A DNA stretch of 64,000 nucleotides from JAJEFO01 sp965214325 (GCA_965214325.1 CBDCBG010000006.1:4340001-4404000), one strand, 5' to 3'; positions 30,165-39,813 are shown, numbered from the stretch's first letter. Notes: generated by a model not told the origin, from the letters alone. A program made the numbers and translations.

Positions 30165-30192
30165 GTTATAGGGGTTGGCTGTTCATGTGCAA
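30165..30192 (-). promoter_or_regulatory. Candidate carB promoter
   Basis: On the minus strand TTGCAC (30187-30192) and TATAAC (30165-30170) are separated by 16 bases, close to the sigma-70 pattern. The -10 box lies 35 bases upstream of the carB ATG. The divergent aspS promoter candidate is ~100 bases away on the other strand. Confidence 0.5.
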
Positions 30193-30285
30193 GGACCTAA
30201 CCGCGGTGGCGCTGCATTTTATGGCCCCGGGTTCCAGCGAGCGGCGGCCCGTTGGGTCAATTCTGGCCCGGCATCGCTTGTCCGC

Positions 30286-30314
30286 TTGACTTCTGGTCCG
30301 TTGCAAGTTGTATC
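30286..30314 (+). promoter_or_regulatory. Candidate aspS promoter
   Basis: TTGACT (30286-30291) and TGTATC (30309-30314) are spaced by 17 bases. The -10 box ends 29 bases before the aspS ATG. The match to sigma-70 is good at -35 and moderate at -10. Confidence 0.5.
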
Positions 30315-30343
30315 GGCGCCCTGCAATCGGGAGACGCAAGTAC

Positions 30344-32128
30344 ATGCACGCCTACCGAAGTCACAGCTGCGCCGAACTGAATGCCACCCAGGTAGGAGAG
30401 ACCGTGCGCCTTTCGGGCTGGGTTCACCGCGTTCGGGATCATGGCGGCGTGCTGTTCATCGATCTCCGCGACCACTACGGCGTTACCCAGGTCCTTGCCG
30501 ACCCGGACAGCCCGGTCTTTGCGGAAGTGGAGAAAGTTCGCTCCGAATGGTGCATCCGGATAGATGGCGAGGTCAAGGCGCGGGACGCCGATCTCGTGAA
30601 CCCGAAAATTCCCACCGGCGACGTCGAGGTCTTCATCCGCGACCTTGAGGTCCTGGGAGCCGCTGATGAGCTTCCGCTGATCGTGTTCGGTGATCAGGAA
30701 TATCCGGAGGAGACGCGGCTGCGATACCGGTTCCTCGACCTGCGGCGCGAGGTGATGCAGCGAAACATGACGCTCCGCGCGGACGTGGTGTCCAGCATTC
30801 GCCGGCGCATGTGGGACGCCGGATTCCGCGAGCATCAGACGCCGATCATCACGGCATCCAGCCCCGAGGGCGCGCGCGATTTCCTCGTGCCCTCGCGGAT
30901 CCATCCGGGGAAGTTCTACGCTCTTCCTCAGGCGCCGCAGCAGTTCAAGCAGCTCTTGATGGTTTCCGGCTTTGACAGGTACTTCCAGATTGCACCATGC
31001 TTCCGTGACGAAGACCCGCGCGCCGACCGCTCCCCCACCGACTTCTACCAGCTCGACCTGGAAATGAGCTTCGTCACCCAGCAGGACGTTTTCGACACGG
31101 TTTCGCCGGTGATCGAGGGGGTGTTCTCCGAGTTTGCCGGAAGTCGCGACGTGGACCCTGTCGCCGACTGGCCGCAGATCCCGTATCGCGAGGCAATGCT
31201 CCGGTACGGCACCGACAAGCCTGACCTGAGGATCCCGATAAGGATGGAGGATGTATCGGAGAATTTCCGGGGATCCGGATTCGCGACATTCGCGAAGATC
31301 CTGGAACAGGAAGGGACGGAAGTCCGCGCAATCCCCGCGCCGGGCGGCGGCAGCCGCAGGTTCTGCGACCGCATGAATGCATTTGCGCAGGGAGAAGGCC
31401 TTCCGGGCATGGGCTACATCATCTGGCGTGACGGCGAGAGCGGCATGGAGGCGGCCGGGCCGGTCGCAAAGAACATCGGCCCTGAACGCGCGGAGGCCAT
31501 CAGGAGGCAGCTCGACCTTGCCTCTGGCGACGCAGCCTTTTTCCTTGGCGGAAAGGCAAGGAGCTTTGAAGCCGTGGCCGGAAAGGCCCGCGCGCTGATA
31601 GGCGAGGAGCTTGGACTTGTCGCGAAGAGCCGGTTCGCGTTTGCCTGGATTGTCGACTTCCCGCTTTACGTCGAGGATGAGGAAACAGGCGGGATCGACT
31701 TCGAGCACAACCCTTTCTCGATGCCCCATGGGGGCATGGCCGCGCTTGAAGGCCATCCGCTGGACGCTCTTGGCTATCAGTATGATCTGGTCTGCAACGG
31801 CCACGAGATCGCGTCGGGCGCAATCCGCAACCATCAGCCCGAGATCATGTTCCGGGCCTTCGAGATTGCGGGTTATGGAGAAGACGAGGTGCGCGCCCGC
31901 TTTGGCGGCATGGTCAATGCGCTGCGATTCGGCGCGCCGCCTCACGGTGGCTGCGCCGCGGGGGTGGACCGGATCGTCATGCTTCTGGCCGATGAGGTGA
32001 ACATCCGCGAAGTCATTCTCTTTCCGATGAACCAGCGGGCTGAAGATCTCATGATGGGCGCACCGACGGAGCCGACAAGAGAGCAGCTGCGCGAACTGCG
32101 ATTGCGAACGCTGCCGCCCGATGAGTGA
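30344..32128 (+). CDS. aspS: Aspartyl-tRNA synthetase
   Basis: 594 residues from ATG 30344, preceded by GGGAGACG. Class II synthetase of bacterial type. N-terminal OB-fold anticodon-binding domain (VRLSGWVHRVRDHGGVLFID), motif 2 CFRDEDPRADRSPTDFYQLD, a GAD insertion domain around residues 290-420 and motif 3 GCAAGVDRIVMLL near the end. Without comparison I cannot say whether it is discriminating (Asp only) or also charges tRNA-Asn. The upstream part of the frame (12 codons) is unconserved. A GNAT gene follows after 104 bases. Confidence 0.97.
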   Translation: MHAYRSHSCAELNATQVGETVRLSGWVHRVRDHGGVLFIDLRDHYGVTQVLADPDSPVFAEVEKVRSEWCIRIDGEVKARDADLVNPKIPTGDVEVFIRDLEVLGAADELPLIVFGDQEYPEETRLRYRFLDLRREVMQRNMTLRADVVSSIRRRMWDAGFREHQTPIITASSPEGARDFLVPSRIHPGKFYALPQAPQQFKQLLMVSGFDRYFQIAPCFRDEDPRADRSPTDFYQLDLEMSFVTQQDVFDTVSPVIEGVFSEFAGSRDVDPVADWPQIPYREAMLRYGTDKPDLRIPIRMEDVSENFRGSGFATFAKILEQEGTEVRAIPAPGGGSRRFCDRMNAFAQGEGLPGMGYIIWRDGESGMEAAGPVAKNIGPERAEAIRRQLDLASGDAAFFLGGKARSFEAVAGKARALIGEELGLVAKSRFAFAWIVDFPLYVEDEETGGIDFEHNPFSMPHGGMAALEGHPLDALGYQYDLVCNGHEIASGAIRNHQPEIMFRAFEIAGYGEDEVRARFGGMVNALRFGAPPHGGCAAGVDRIVMLLADEVNIREVILFPMNQRAEDLMMGAPTEPTREQLRELRLRTLPPDE

Positions 32129-32232
32129 TCGTCGCTTCGAGGCAGGATCTCCGACGGGCGCCGTCGTGGCTGCCGGCCCGGCCGGGATGACATGCTGCTC
32201 CGCGATTTCGCGGATCTGAGCGAGGAGATGCC

Positions 32233-32919
32233 ATGAGCCTGAAAGACTGGTCACCTCCGTCTCTTCCATCCCGAAGCGCCATTCAAGGACGCTATGTCAT
32301 GCTTGAACCGGTCGAGCGTGAACATGTCACCGGATTGATGGAAGCGTTTGCCGAAGATGCAGACGGGAGAATGTGGGAGCATCTTCCGCATGGCCCGTTT
32401 GACCACGCCGGCTATGTGGCATGGATGGACACGGCACGTGCGTCGCCCGACCCGCTTCACTATGCGGTGCGCATGGAGGACGGGCGTCTGGGAGGCACCC
32501 TCAGCCTGATGCGGATCAAGCCCGCTGCCGGTTCGATCGAAACAGGCTGGCTTACCTTCGCGCCGCGCCTCCAGAGGACTCGAGAGGCCACCGAGGCAGT
32601 CTATCAACTGATGCGCTGGTCCTTCGAGGCGGGTTATCGAAGGTTCGAATGGAAGTGCGATGCAGCGAATCGCGGCTCACGTCGCGCGGCGGAGCGGTTC
32701 GGCTTTTCCTACGAAGGCATCTTTCGGCAGGCGTCGGTCGTCAAGGGCAGGAATCGTGACACGGCCTGGTACGCGTGCATTGACAGCGAATGGCCGGCAC
32801 TGAATGAGGCGTACGACGGTTGGCTCGCGCCGTCGAATTTTGACGCCAGCGGAACGCAAAGGCAGAGGTTGGGTGACTTGACGGCATCCGTTCTGGTGTC
32901 CCGGGATCCGTTGTTCTGA
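32233..32919 (+). CDS. GNAT-family acetyltransferase (RimJ/RimL-like)
   Basis: 228 residues with a GAGGAG sequence just upstream of the ATG. RimJ/RimL-type N-acetyltransferase fold: VMLEPVEREHVTGLMEAF near the N-terminus, RLGGTLSLMRIKPAAGSIETGW in shortened form here, and NRGSRRAAERFGFSYEGIFR, the acetyl-CoA-binding and following helix. The larger size compared with ~180 residues for RimJ comes from an N-terminal extension and a ~45-residue tail. Its substrate may be a protein N-terminus, an amino acid or an antibiotic; the sequence does not tell. Confidence 0.88.
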   Translation: MSLKDWSPPSLPSRSAIQGRYVMLEPVEREHVTGLMEAFAEDADGRMWEHLPHGPFDHAGYVAWMDTARASPDPLHYAVRMEDGRLGGTLSLMRIKPAAGSIETGWLTFAPRLQRTREATEAVYQLMRWSFEAGYRRFEWKCDAANRGSRRAAERFGFSYEGIFRQASVVKGRNRDTAWYACIDSEWPALNEAYDGWLAPSNFDASGTQRQRLGDLTASVLVSRDPLF

Positions 32920-33311
32920 ACCGCCGGATGCCGAAATTGCCTTGGCGGGACGGCTGTCGGCATTCCAGGCCATTTGACGGTTCGTCTTGAGGCGGTGCAC
33001 CATGTCATCGCCGAGTTGTCGCACTTTGACCGTCACCATCATCTCATCTGCATGCGAGATGGCAAATCGCCATCTTGCCGTTGCGGCGCCTGCATGCTCC
33101 AGTGCCGTCAGGTCCGAGTCGCGCAGCCCGTTCAGGAATCTCGATGCGGCGAAGGCAAGTTTCCCGGAATGCGCTTCCGCGCGGTCGCTGCTCCGTTCAT
33201 CCAGGACCGATTCGTCGCGCGAACGACTTTGGGATTGAATTCGCAAATGCGGTTTCGGAGCGTCACACAGGCATGGTAAGGTCGCACGAGACAATGCGTC
33301 CGGTCGGGCAG
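32920..33311. other. Gap between GNAT gene and glmM
   Basis: About 390 bases. Frames are open on the minus strand but run deep into the GNAT gene, and the plus-strand frame is a nonconserved extension of glmM. No gene, RNA or clear promoter can be supported. In many relatives folP lies near glmM; it is not here. Confidence 0.5.
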
Positions 33312-34655
33312 ATGACACGCAAGCTATTCGGAACTGATGGTGCCCGCGGGCGCGCCAACACACATCCCATGACGGCGGACACCGTCCTGCGTCTCGGCGC
33401 GGCGGCGGGACGCCACTTTCTCCGGGACGGTTCCACGACGCACCAGGCGATCATCGGCAAGGACACGAGGCTCTCCGGCTACATGTTCGAGAATGCCTTG
33501 ACGGCAGGGTTCACGTCGAGCGGCATGAACGTTCTGCTGCTGGGCCCGATGCCGACGCCCGCCGTCGGCATGCTGGTGCGCGCCATGGGTGCCGACGTGG
33601 GCGTGATGATCTCGGCCAGCCACAATCCTCATGAAGACAACGGCGTGAAATTCTTCGGCCCCGACGGCTTCAAGCTTTCGGACGAGGCCGAGGCCGCAAT
33701 CGAGGCGATCATGGCGGGCGAAATACAGCCGGCCGATCCGGTCAATATCGGTCGCGCCAGGCGGGTCGAAGACGGACTTTCCAGCTATGTCAAGAGCCTG
33801 CAATCCACGATTCCAGGCGCCCTGGACCTTTCCGGCATGAAGGTCGTGATCGATTGCGCGAACGGAGCCGCCTATCGTGCAGCGCCAGAACTGCTCGGCA
33901 CGCTCGGCGCTGAAATTACGGAAATCGGCACGTCGCCCGACGGGAAGAACATCAACGAGAACTGCGGCACGACCTGCACCGCCACGGCTGCCGAGGCAGT
34001 GCCAGCCAGCAGCGCCGATGTCGCGATTTGCCTGGACGGCGATGCTGACCGCGTGATGATCATCGACGAGGCGGGCGTAGTTGCCGATGGCGACCAGATC
34101 ATGGCGCTGTTTGCGGCGCGCTGGGCCGACGAAGGCCGGCTTCAGGGCAACACCCTGGTGACGACGGTGATGTCGAATCTCGGACTGGAACGGTTCCTGC
34201 AGGGCCGGGGCGTCTCTCTCCGGCGCACGTCCGTGGGCGACCGCTACGTGGTCGAGGCAATGCGCGCGGGCGGGTACAATCTTGGCGGCGAGCAGTCGGG
34301 CCACATCGTCATGACGGACTATGCGACGACCGGCGACGGCCTGCTCGCGGGAATTCATTTCCTGGCCGAGATGCAACGCACCGGACGTCCGGCAAGCGAG
34401 CTTCGCCGCATGTTTGAGCCCGTGCCTCAACTTCTCAAGAACGTTCGATACTCGGAGCATGCGCAGCCTCTCGAATCAGCGGCCGTAAGGGGCGCGATCT
34501 CAGTAGCCGAGAAGCGACTGGCGGGAACCGGTCGTCTCCTGATCCGCAGGTCAGGGACGGAGCCGCTCATTCGGGTGATGGCGGAATGCGAGGACGAGGC
34601 GCTCCTGAAGGAGGTCGTGGACGGGATCGTGGCCGATGTGGAGGCGGCGGCCTGA
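33312..34655 (+). CDS. glmM: Phosphoglucosamine mutase
   Basis: 447 residues from ATG 33312 (MTRKLFGTDGARGRANTHPM), the usual GlmM N-terminus; an in-frame ATG at 33294 is possible. It converts glucosamine-6-phosphate to glucosamine-1-phosphate for peptidoglycan and lipid A precursors. The phosphoserine loop is in MISASHNPHEDNGVKFFGP (near residue 102), the Mg loop in CLDGDADRVMIID, the sugar-binding loop in GGEQSGHIV and the phosphate site in RRSGTEPLIRVMAE. All key residues are present. Confidence 0.97.
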   Translation: MTRKLFGTDGARGRANTHPMTADTVLRLGAAAGRHFLRDGSTTHQAIIGKDTRLSGYMFENALTAGFTSSGMNVLLLGPMPTPAVGMLVRAMGADVGVMISASHNPHEDNGVKFFGPDGFKLSDEAEAAIEAIMAGEIQPADPVNIGRARRVEDGLSSYVKSLQSTIPGALDLSGMKVVIDCANGAAYRAAPELLGTLGAEITEIGTSPDGKNINENCGTTCTATAAEAVPASSADVAICLDGDADRVMIIDEAGVVADGDQIMALFAARWADEGRLQGNTLVTTVMSNLGLERFLQGRGVSLRRTSVGDRYVVEAMRAGGYNLGGEQSGHIVMTDYATTGDGLLAGIHFLAEMQRTGRPASELRRMFEPVPQLLKNVRYSEHAQPLESAAVRGAISVAEKRLAGTGRLLIRRSGTEPLIRVMAECEDEALLKEVVDGIVADVEAAA

Positions 34656-34661
34656 GCGGCC

Positions 34662-35360
34662 TCACCTGCGCCAGTTTCGCCCTTCGTACCGGGTGACAAG
34701 CTCTTCGGGCGATGTGCCAAGAAGGTAGCGCAGAAGCGTGCCGAGATTTCCGGCGCTTCGCCGCACCCATCCCTCGGCCTCGAAACGTTCGGGCGACGTG
34801 AGCGCGATTGCGTCGAGCGCGCGAAGGCGACCCTTGAGGCGGCGGGCGAGAGCCACGTCCTCCATCAACGGAATCTCCGGCACGCCGCCGACTTCCTCCA
34901 GCGTTGCCTGCGCGACAAGCAGCCCCTGGTCACCGTAGGGCAGCCCGAGAAGGCGTGAGCGAAGATTCGCGCCTGCCGCGACCAGACGCGGCGCGAAGCC
35001 GCTCGCCCGAAACCCGAGTCGGAACCAGCCTGCCTTGTCCGGATGGTTCCCCATGTGCAATCGGGCCGCCTGGACCCAGTCATGCGAGAGATGCGTGTCG
35101 GCGTGGAGAATCAGGACCCATGGGGCCCTTGCAGCTGCAACCCCCCGTGCAATCTGCCCCCCGCGTCCCTTGGGGCCGGTCATCAGCGTGGCACCCAGTT
35201 CCCTCGCAATGTCGGCGATGCCATCTTTCGAGCCGCCATCGGAGAGGACAAGTTCAGCGACCAGCCCATCCGTCAATCCACCGAGAAGCGCCTCGGTCGT
35301 GGCTGGCAGGGCATGGGCCACGTCAAGCGAAGGGATGATGACGGCAATGGGTGCGGGCAT
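34662..35360 (-). CDS. Glycosyltransferase, TIGR04283-like
   Basis: 232 residues, convergent with glmM (gap of six bases). GT-A fold: PIAVIIPSLDVAHALPATTE at the start, VLSDGGSKDGIADIA (nucleotide-binding Asp) and WVLILHADTHLSHDW (DxD-like metal site). PYGDQGLLVAQATLEEVGG is characteristic of the TIGR04283 biosynthetic glycosyltransferase subfamily, often found in Rhodobacterales with a second GT. The acceptor is unknown. The ygfZ gene begins 58 bases away in the opposite direction. Confidence 0.88.
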   Translation of the reverse strand: MPAPIAVIIPSLDVAHALPATTEALLGGLTDGLVAELVLSDGGSKDGIADIARELGATLMTGPKGRGGQIARGVAAARAPWVLILHADTHLSHDWVQAARLHMGNHPDKAGWFRLGFRASGFAPRLVAAGANLRSRLLGLPYGDQGLLVAQATLEEVGGVPEIPLMEDVALARRLKGRLRALDAIALTSPERFEAEGWVRRSAGNLGTLLRYLLGTSPEELVTRYEGRNWRR

Positions 35361-35417
35361 GGCTGCAATCTGGTTGGCAAAGCCCTATACTGGGCCGGAA
35401 ACCCGCGGGAGGCCAGC

Positions 35418-36161
35418 ATGAGCGGACGCAAGGTCATTCGGATTGCCGGAACGGACCGGGAAGACTTTCTTCAGAACATTGTCACCAACGACGTGGCCCG
35501 CCTGAACGAGGGGCTTGTCTGGGCGGCTCTTCTCACGCCGCAAGGAAAGTATCTTGCGGATTTCTTCCTCGTCTCCGACGGCGACGCGATCCTGCTCGAT
35601 GTGGCGGAGGGGCTTGCGAAGGGTCTGGAGCAGCGCCTCCAGATGTACAGGCTGCGGGCAGACGTGACGATCGAGCAAACGGACATCGTCGTCGCACGAG
35701 GCCTTGGCGACGCGCCGGCCGGCGCGTTTCCCGACCCGCGGGATCCTGCGCTGGGCTGGCGGGCCTATGACGGTCGAGAGACTGAAACGGCGGATTGGGA
35801 GGCGCTGCGCGTCGCTGCCGGAGTGCCGGAGAGTGGCATCGAGTTGCTCCCGAACGACACCTATCCCCTTGAAGCGTGCTTCGAGCGGCTTAACGGCATC
35901 GACTTCAAGAAGGGCTGCTATGTGGGTCAGGAGGTCACCGCGAGGATGAAGCACAAGGCGAAGCTTCGAAAGGGACTGAGACAGGTCCATGTCACCGGAG
36001 CAGCGCCGGCCGGCACCGAAATCCTGAACCGCAAGGGGCAGGTCGCGGGTGTGCTACACTCGCAGAGCGGCGGCCTGGGGCTGGCCTATCTGCGTCTGGA
36101 CCGGATCGATGATGGCATGCGGGCCGGAGATGCAGCCGTCCGTCTCCGTGAGGACGGATGA
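35418..36161 (+). CDS. ygfZ: Folate-binding protein YgfZ
   Basis: 247 residues from ATG 35418 with GGGAGG ten bases upstream. GcvT-like fold lacking methyltransferase activity; it supports assembly or repair of some Fe-S proteins. The diagnostic signature KGCYVGQEVTAR is near residue 170, in the form K-G-C-Y-x-G-Q-E, including the redox-relevant Cys. N-terminal GTDREDFLQNIVTNDV is also typical. The gene is complete; the tnpB element begins ~75 bases after its stop. Confidence 0.93.
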   Translation: MSGRKVIRIAGTDREDFLQNIVTNDVARLNEGLVWAALLTPQGKYLADFFLVSDGDAILLDVAEGLAKGLEQRLQMYRLRADVTIEQTDIVVARGLGDAPAGAFPDPRDPALGWRAYDGRETETADWEALRVAAGVPESGIELLPNDTYPLEACFERLNGIDFKKGCYVGQEVTARMKHKAKLRKGLRQVHVTGAAPAGTEILNRKGQVAGVLHSQSGGLGLAYLRLDRIDDGMRAGDAAVRLREDG

Positions 36162-36237
36162 GCCTGTGCGGTGGAACAGCGAGGCGCCGCAGCGATGATC
36201 CTGATCCGGGAAGCAACTTCCTCCGAGGAATGAAAGG

Positions 36238-37057
36238 GGACTTATACATAAGTGATCACGTTCTTGTTGTGTTCTTTCGAGCTTTCTGGCAGCATGCGAA
36301 GAAAGGGAAGTTCGCGTACACCTCATCGCAGATGTTCAGCGCAGGAGCGACCGCATGGCCGTTGCAAGGACGCACCGTCAGGTTGTCTACCGCCTGCTTC
36401 CGCAGACGCGAAGCACGTGGCGGTGGCTTGAGACGGTTCTTGAGAGCCAGCGCCAGCCCTGCAATGCCGCGCTGGAGGAACGCATCGACTGCTACCGCAA
36501 AACGGGCCGCGGCCGCACCTGCTTCGACCAGTGCAGGGCGTTGACGAAATGCCGCCGCGACCTGCCGGAGATGGCGTCCGTGCCGGTGGCCGTCCAGCGC
36601 GGGACGCTCAAGCGCCCGGACGAAGCGTTCAAGGGGTTCTTCCGCCGCGTGAAGGCCGGAGGAACACCCGGCTTCCCGTGCTTCAAGGGGCGCGCCTTCC
36701 ATGACAGCATCAGCATGCTGGACGGCGCTGAAGGCGATGCTGGATTACAAGGCCGCGTCCGTCATCACGGTTCCGGCGCAGTGCACGTCAAGAACATGCC
36801 ATGAGTGCGGAGCGGTCGACAAACGCTCCCGCAGAACTCGGGACGACTTCACCTGCACGGCCTGCGGCCATGCGGCTCATGCCGACATCAACGCGGCGAA
36901 GAACATCCTGGACCGCGCCCTTGGCGCCGGTCCGGGAGGTGACGAGACGTCCGGGATTGGCGCATCTGCACGGCGAGGAGCGTTGGCATCGGCCACTTCA
37001 ACGACCCGTGAAGTCAGTGCGAGGGTGGCTTGATGGTCACTTGTGCATATAAGTCCC
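36238..37057 (+). mobile_element. Internally deleted TnpB element (IS200/IS605-like)
   Basis: Lies between two copies of AATGAAAGG (36229-36237 and 37058-37066). The left end reads GGGACTTATACATAAGTGA; the right end, reversed, reads TGGGACTTATATGCACAAGT, a partial match, so the termini are related. One tnpB pseudogene is inside and no TnpA gene. IS605 elements normally make no duplication, so the 9-bp flanking repeat may be chance or part of the element ends. Confidence 0.68.
36355..37033 (+). pseudogene. tnpB: tnpB, RNA-guided nuclease, central part deleted
   Basis: The N-terminal ~120 codons are TnpB-like: MAVARTHRQVVYRLLPQTRS, AALEERIDCYRKTGRGRTCF, LKRPDEAFKGFFRRVKAGG and CFKGRAFHDSISMLDG. 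In a different frame, from about 36725, the C-terminus resumes: ALKAMLDYKAASVITVPAQC, then the zinc ribbon CHECGAV..FTCTACGH and RuvC-III AADINAAKNIL in the form HADINAAKNILDRAL. The intervening ~180 residues, with RuvC-I and RuvC-II, are gone, so it cannot cleave DNA. The junction is near 36720. Its guide RNA would normally overlap the 3' end. Confidence 0.85.
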
Positions 37058-37159
37058 AATGAAAGGCATCGCAGACGGCTTGACGGTCGAGATGATGGAT
37101 GATCGGGTCTGCACGAAGGTTGCAGATCGACCTCCGGGCAGGGTGGAAGCGGACGTTTC

Positions 37160-38131
37160 GTGCGGATAGACGGACTTCAATACGCAAACTGGTCGGAAAG
37201 GATCTTTCGCCAGATGCGCGACGGCGGGGTCGACGCCGTTCACGTGACCATTGCATACCATGAGACATTTCGCGAAGCCGTGCTGAATCTCGAGCGATGG
37301 AACCGCTGGTTCGAGGCCTATCCGGACCTGATCATGAAGGGTCTGACGGCGGATGATGTCGAACGCGCCCGGAAGACGGGCCGCACGGCAATCATTTTCG
37401 GTTTCCAGAATCCGAGCCCCGTCGGGGACGACATCGGTCTTGTCGAGATATTCCACACGCTTGGCGTGCGCTTCATGCAGTTGAGCTACAACAACCAGTC
37501 GCTCCTGGCGACGGGTTGCTACGAGAAGGAAGACAGCGGCATCACGCGCATGGGCCGGCAGGTCATCCGGGAGATGAACCGTGTCGGCCTTGTAGTGGAC
37601 ATGAGCCATTCCGCGGATCGCTCGACGATCGAGGCCGCCGGGATATCGGAGCGCCCGATCACGATCACTCACGCAAACCCTCGCGAGTGGGCGCCGGCCT
37701 TGCGCAACAAGAAGGCGGACGTGATCCGGGCCGTCACCGAAGGAGGCGGCATGCTGGGTTTTTCGCTCTACCCGCATCACCTAAAGGAAAAGTCCAAATG
37801 CACACTTGAGAGCTTCTGCGAAATGATCGCGCGGACGGCTGACGCATTTGGCACGGAACATTTCGGCATCGGCTCGGACCTTTGCCAGGATCAGCCGGAC
37901 AGCGTGGTTGAATGGATGCGCACGGGGCGCTGGACCAGAGGGACTGACTATGGAGAGGGATCAGCAACCGCTCCCGGGTTCCCGCCAATGCCGGACTGGT
38001 TCCGGGACAATCGGGACTTCGCGAACATCGCGAGGGGGTTGCAGTCGGTTGGCATGAACGAGCCCGAGATCAAGGCCATCATGGGCCGGAACTGGCACAG
38101 GTTCTTTGCCGAGAACTTCGGGCCAAAGTGA
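37160..38131 (+). CDS. Membrane-dipeptidase-family hydrolase
   Basis: 323 residues from GTG 37160 (GGTGGAAG upstream). Renal-dipeptidase/peptidase M19 family: DGLQYANWSERIFRQMRDGG, VRFMQLSYNNQSLLATGCYE, VGLVVDMSHSADRSTIEAAG, ITITHANPREW and HFGIGSDLCQDQP carry the metal-site His and Asp residues. The family's N-terminal HxD ligands are not obvious here (the motif is DGLQYAN), as in the subset of alphaproteobacterial homologues sharing this start. It is followed two bases later by an uncharacterised gene. The tnpB element sits ~100 bases upstream and may have displaced its promoter. Confidence 0.85.
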   Translation: MRIDGLQYANWSERIFRQMRDGGVDAVHVTIAYHETFREAVLNLERWNRWFEAYPDLIMKGLTADDVERARKTGRTAIIFGFQNPSPVGDDIGLVEIFHTLGVRFMQLSYNNQSLLATGCYEKEDSGITRMGRQVIREMNRVGLVVDMSHSADRSTIEAAGISERPITITHANPREWAPALRNKKADVIRAVTEGGGMLGFSLYPHHLKEKSKCTLESFCEMIARTADAFGTEHFGIGSDLCQDQPDSVVEWMRTGRWTRGTDYGEGSATAPGFPPMPDWFRDNRDFANIARGLQSVGMNEPEIKAIMGRNWHRFFAENFGPK

Positions 38132-38133
38132 CC

Positions 38134-39813
38134 ATGAGCGGCCGACAGGCATCGCTCCGCGATCCGTCCCGAATCATGAGGCTGGCACGCCTTGGCTCCA
38201 TGCACCAAAGCCGGTTGAGCTTCATGCGGGTCCTGACTCGCCGCATGGCCGGCGAGGACTGGAGCTTCTCGCACGTCGCCTTCGACATGGATGACAAGGG
38301 CACTGGCCGCGCGATCTACAGGGTGGACGGTCCGGAGCGCACGTATTCCATGATTGCTTTCGGCCACGACTTGCCTGACGGGATGCGCTCGGACCGGGTG
38401 ATCGCGGAGGCCTGGGACGCGACTTTCGCGCTGTATGACGGCGTGCCGGACGAGACGGACGTCGAGCGTCTCGCCGTCAATGTGCCCCTTCAGGAGGCTG
38501 GCCGGTACAGCGAGCGCGAACTGGTCGTGTCGCGGGCCAACCGATCGACGCGGCTTTGGGAGCATGTGGTGGCAGCGCTCGCGGCGGGATCGCAGCCAGA
38601 CGCCGGGCAACTCGATGCCGTCGGATACCTGATGCGGACGACGGCGGTATATGGTTCGGGCAAGTTCGGTGCCGCGGATTACGCGAGCATCCGGAATCGG
38701 CCCGAGTTTGCCGCGCCGTTCCAGGCGGAGATGCTGCTGGTCTACCTGATCCGGACGTTCGTGCTCGATCTTGTCGAACACATGGCGCGCTGCCGAGGCG
38801 GCGAAAAGGCGGCTGCGCTGGACCGCAATACGGCAAGGAAGCTCGGCATCGGCAACGCAACGGGGCTTGGAATGGCGCCTTTCATCGTCAACCATGCGAC
38901 GCTCTTCAACAACTGGATTGCGGCACGCGAGGAGGCGGTCCGGCGCGTTCGTTCGGTCCCTTCGGCAACCGAGGCGGAACTGGCGCTGTTTCGCGACAGG
39001 CTGCAACGCAGCGAAGTTCTGGCTTGCGGTTGGCGTTCCGGGCACCCGGTTCAGCAGGCACGGGTGGAAGGGCTGAAACAGGACTTGCAGCTGATCAAGG
39101 CCCGGATTGAAGACTGGCCGACCGACGAGGACCGTCCGTGGAACCGTCTTGTCGAATGGTCCGAATCGGCATTGAGCGAGGAAGGGCGGGAGTGTCTGGC
39201 GTCGCTGATTCTCGAACCGTACGGGGCACTCGTGGACGAACTTGCCGAGGGGATGGCCGACCCGGATGGCGGAGCCTTCTGCATTGACGGCTCGATGTCG
39301 CTGGCGGAGACTAGCAGGCTGTTTCGCGATCACTATGGCTGGGCGTTGGACATCGACTGGACGGTGCCCGAGGAGACGGCGCGCGCATGGTACATCTCGG
39401 AGGAGAAACTCGAGCCCCGGCTCGGCGAGCGCCACGAGGAAGACATTGCGAAATTCGAGCAGCCGCTTTCCCCTGGCCGCGACGCGGCGCGTGCCCATGC
39501 CGATCTTGAACGCTGGCCGCCCGGCGCATCGGTAGCTGCGTTCCTCCTTAAGCACCCCGGGCACCGTCACGTCATTCGGCGTGCGCAAGTCTGCCGCACC
39601 GCGCCCTATGCCGAGATACGTGACAACACGATCAGCGCCTCGATGCTGCCAATCAACATGATGCGGGTCAAGCTGAGCTTCTTCGGCGCCACGCATTTCG
39701 ATCCGAAGTCGGACCGCTGGGTGCGGATACGGATGTATGCCGGCGTGCCATATCCGGGCGACCTCGATCTCGGAAATTGCGAAGACTGGGTCTATCCGGA
39801 GCTGGTCGCGTGA
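38134..39813 (+). CDS. Uncharacterised conserved protein, ~560 residues
   Basis: 559 residues from ATG 38134, two bases after the dipeptidase stop. I recognise no named domain. It is soluble-looking, rich in Arg, Glu, Trp and aromatic residues, without signal peptide or membrane segment. Notable phrases are MRLARLGSMHQSRLSFMRVL, FDMDDKGTGRAIYRVDGPER, RTTAVYGSGKFGAADYASI, LDRNTARKLGIGNATGLGMA and IDWTVPEETARAWYISEEKL. Codon use and composition match neighbouring core genes, so it looks long resident. Its stop overlaps the GTG of the next gene. Its role is unknown; co-translation with a dipeptidase and a DUF3726-like protein is the best lead. Confidence 0.85.
   Translation: MSGRQASLRDPSRIMRLARLGSMHQSRLSFMRVLTRRMAGEDWSFSHVAFDMDDKGTGRAIYRVDGPERTYSMIAFGHDLPDGMRSDRVIAEAWDATFALYDGVPDETDVERLAVNVPLQEAGRYSERELVVSRANRSTRLWEHVVAALAAGSQPDAGQLDAVGYLMRTTAVYGSGKFGAADYASIRNRPEFAAPFQAEMLLVYLIRTFVLDLVEHMARCRGGEKAAALDRNTARKLGIGNATGLGMAPFIVNHATLFNNWIAAREEAVRRVRSVPSATEAELALFRDRLQRSEVLACGWRSGHPVQQARVEGLKQDLQLIKARIEDWPTDEDRPWNRLVEWSESALSEEGRECLASLILEPYGALVDELAEGMADPDGGAFCIDGSMSLAETSRLFRDHYGWALDIDWTVPEETARAWYISEEKLEPRLGERHEEDIAKFEQPLSPGRDAARAHADLERWPPGASVAAFLLKHPGHRHVIRRAQVCRTAPYAEIRDNTISASMLPINMMRVKLSFFGATHFDPKSDRWVRIRMYAGVPYPGDLDLGNCEDWVYPELVA

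Noticed and set aside
32677..33363. Possible minus-strand gene between the GNAT gene and glmM
   Set aside because: It would overlap both neighbours by a wide margin, has no credible start or ribosome binding site, and no recognisable motif.
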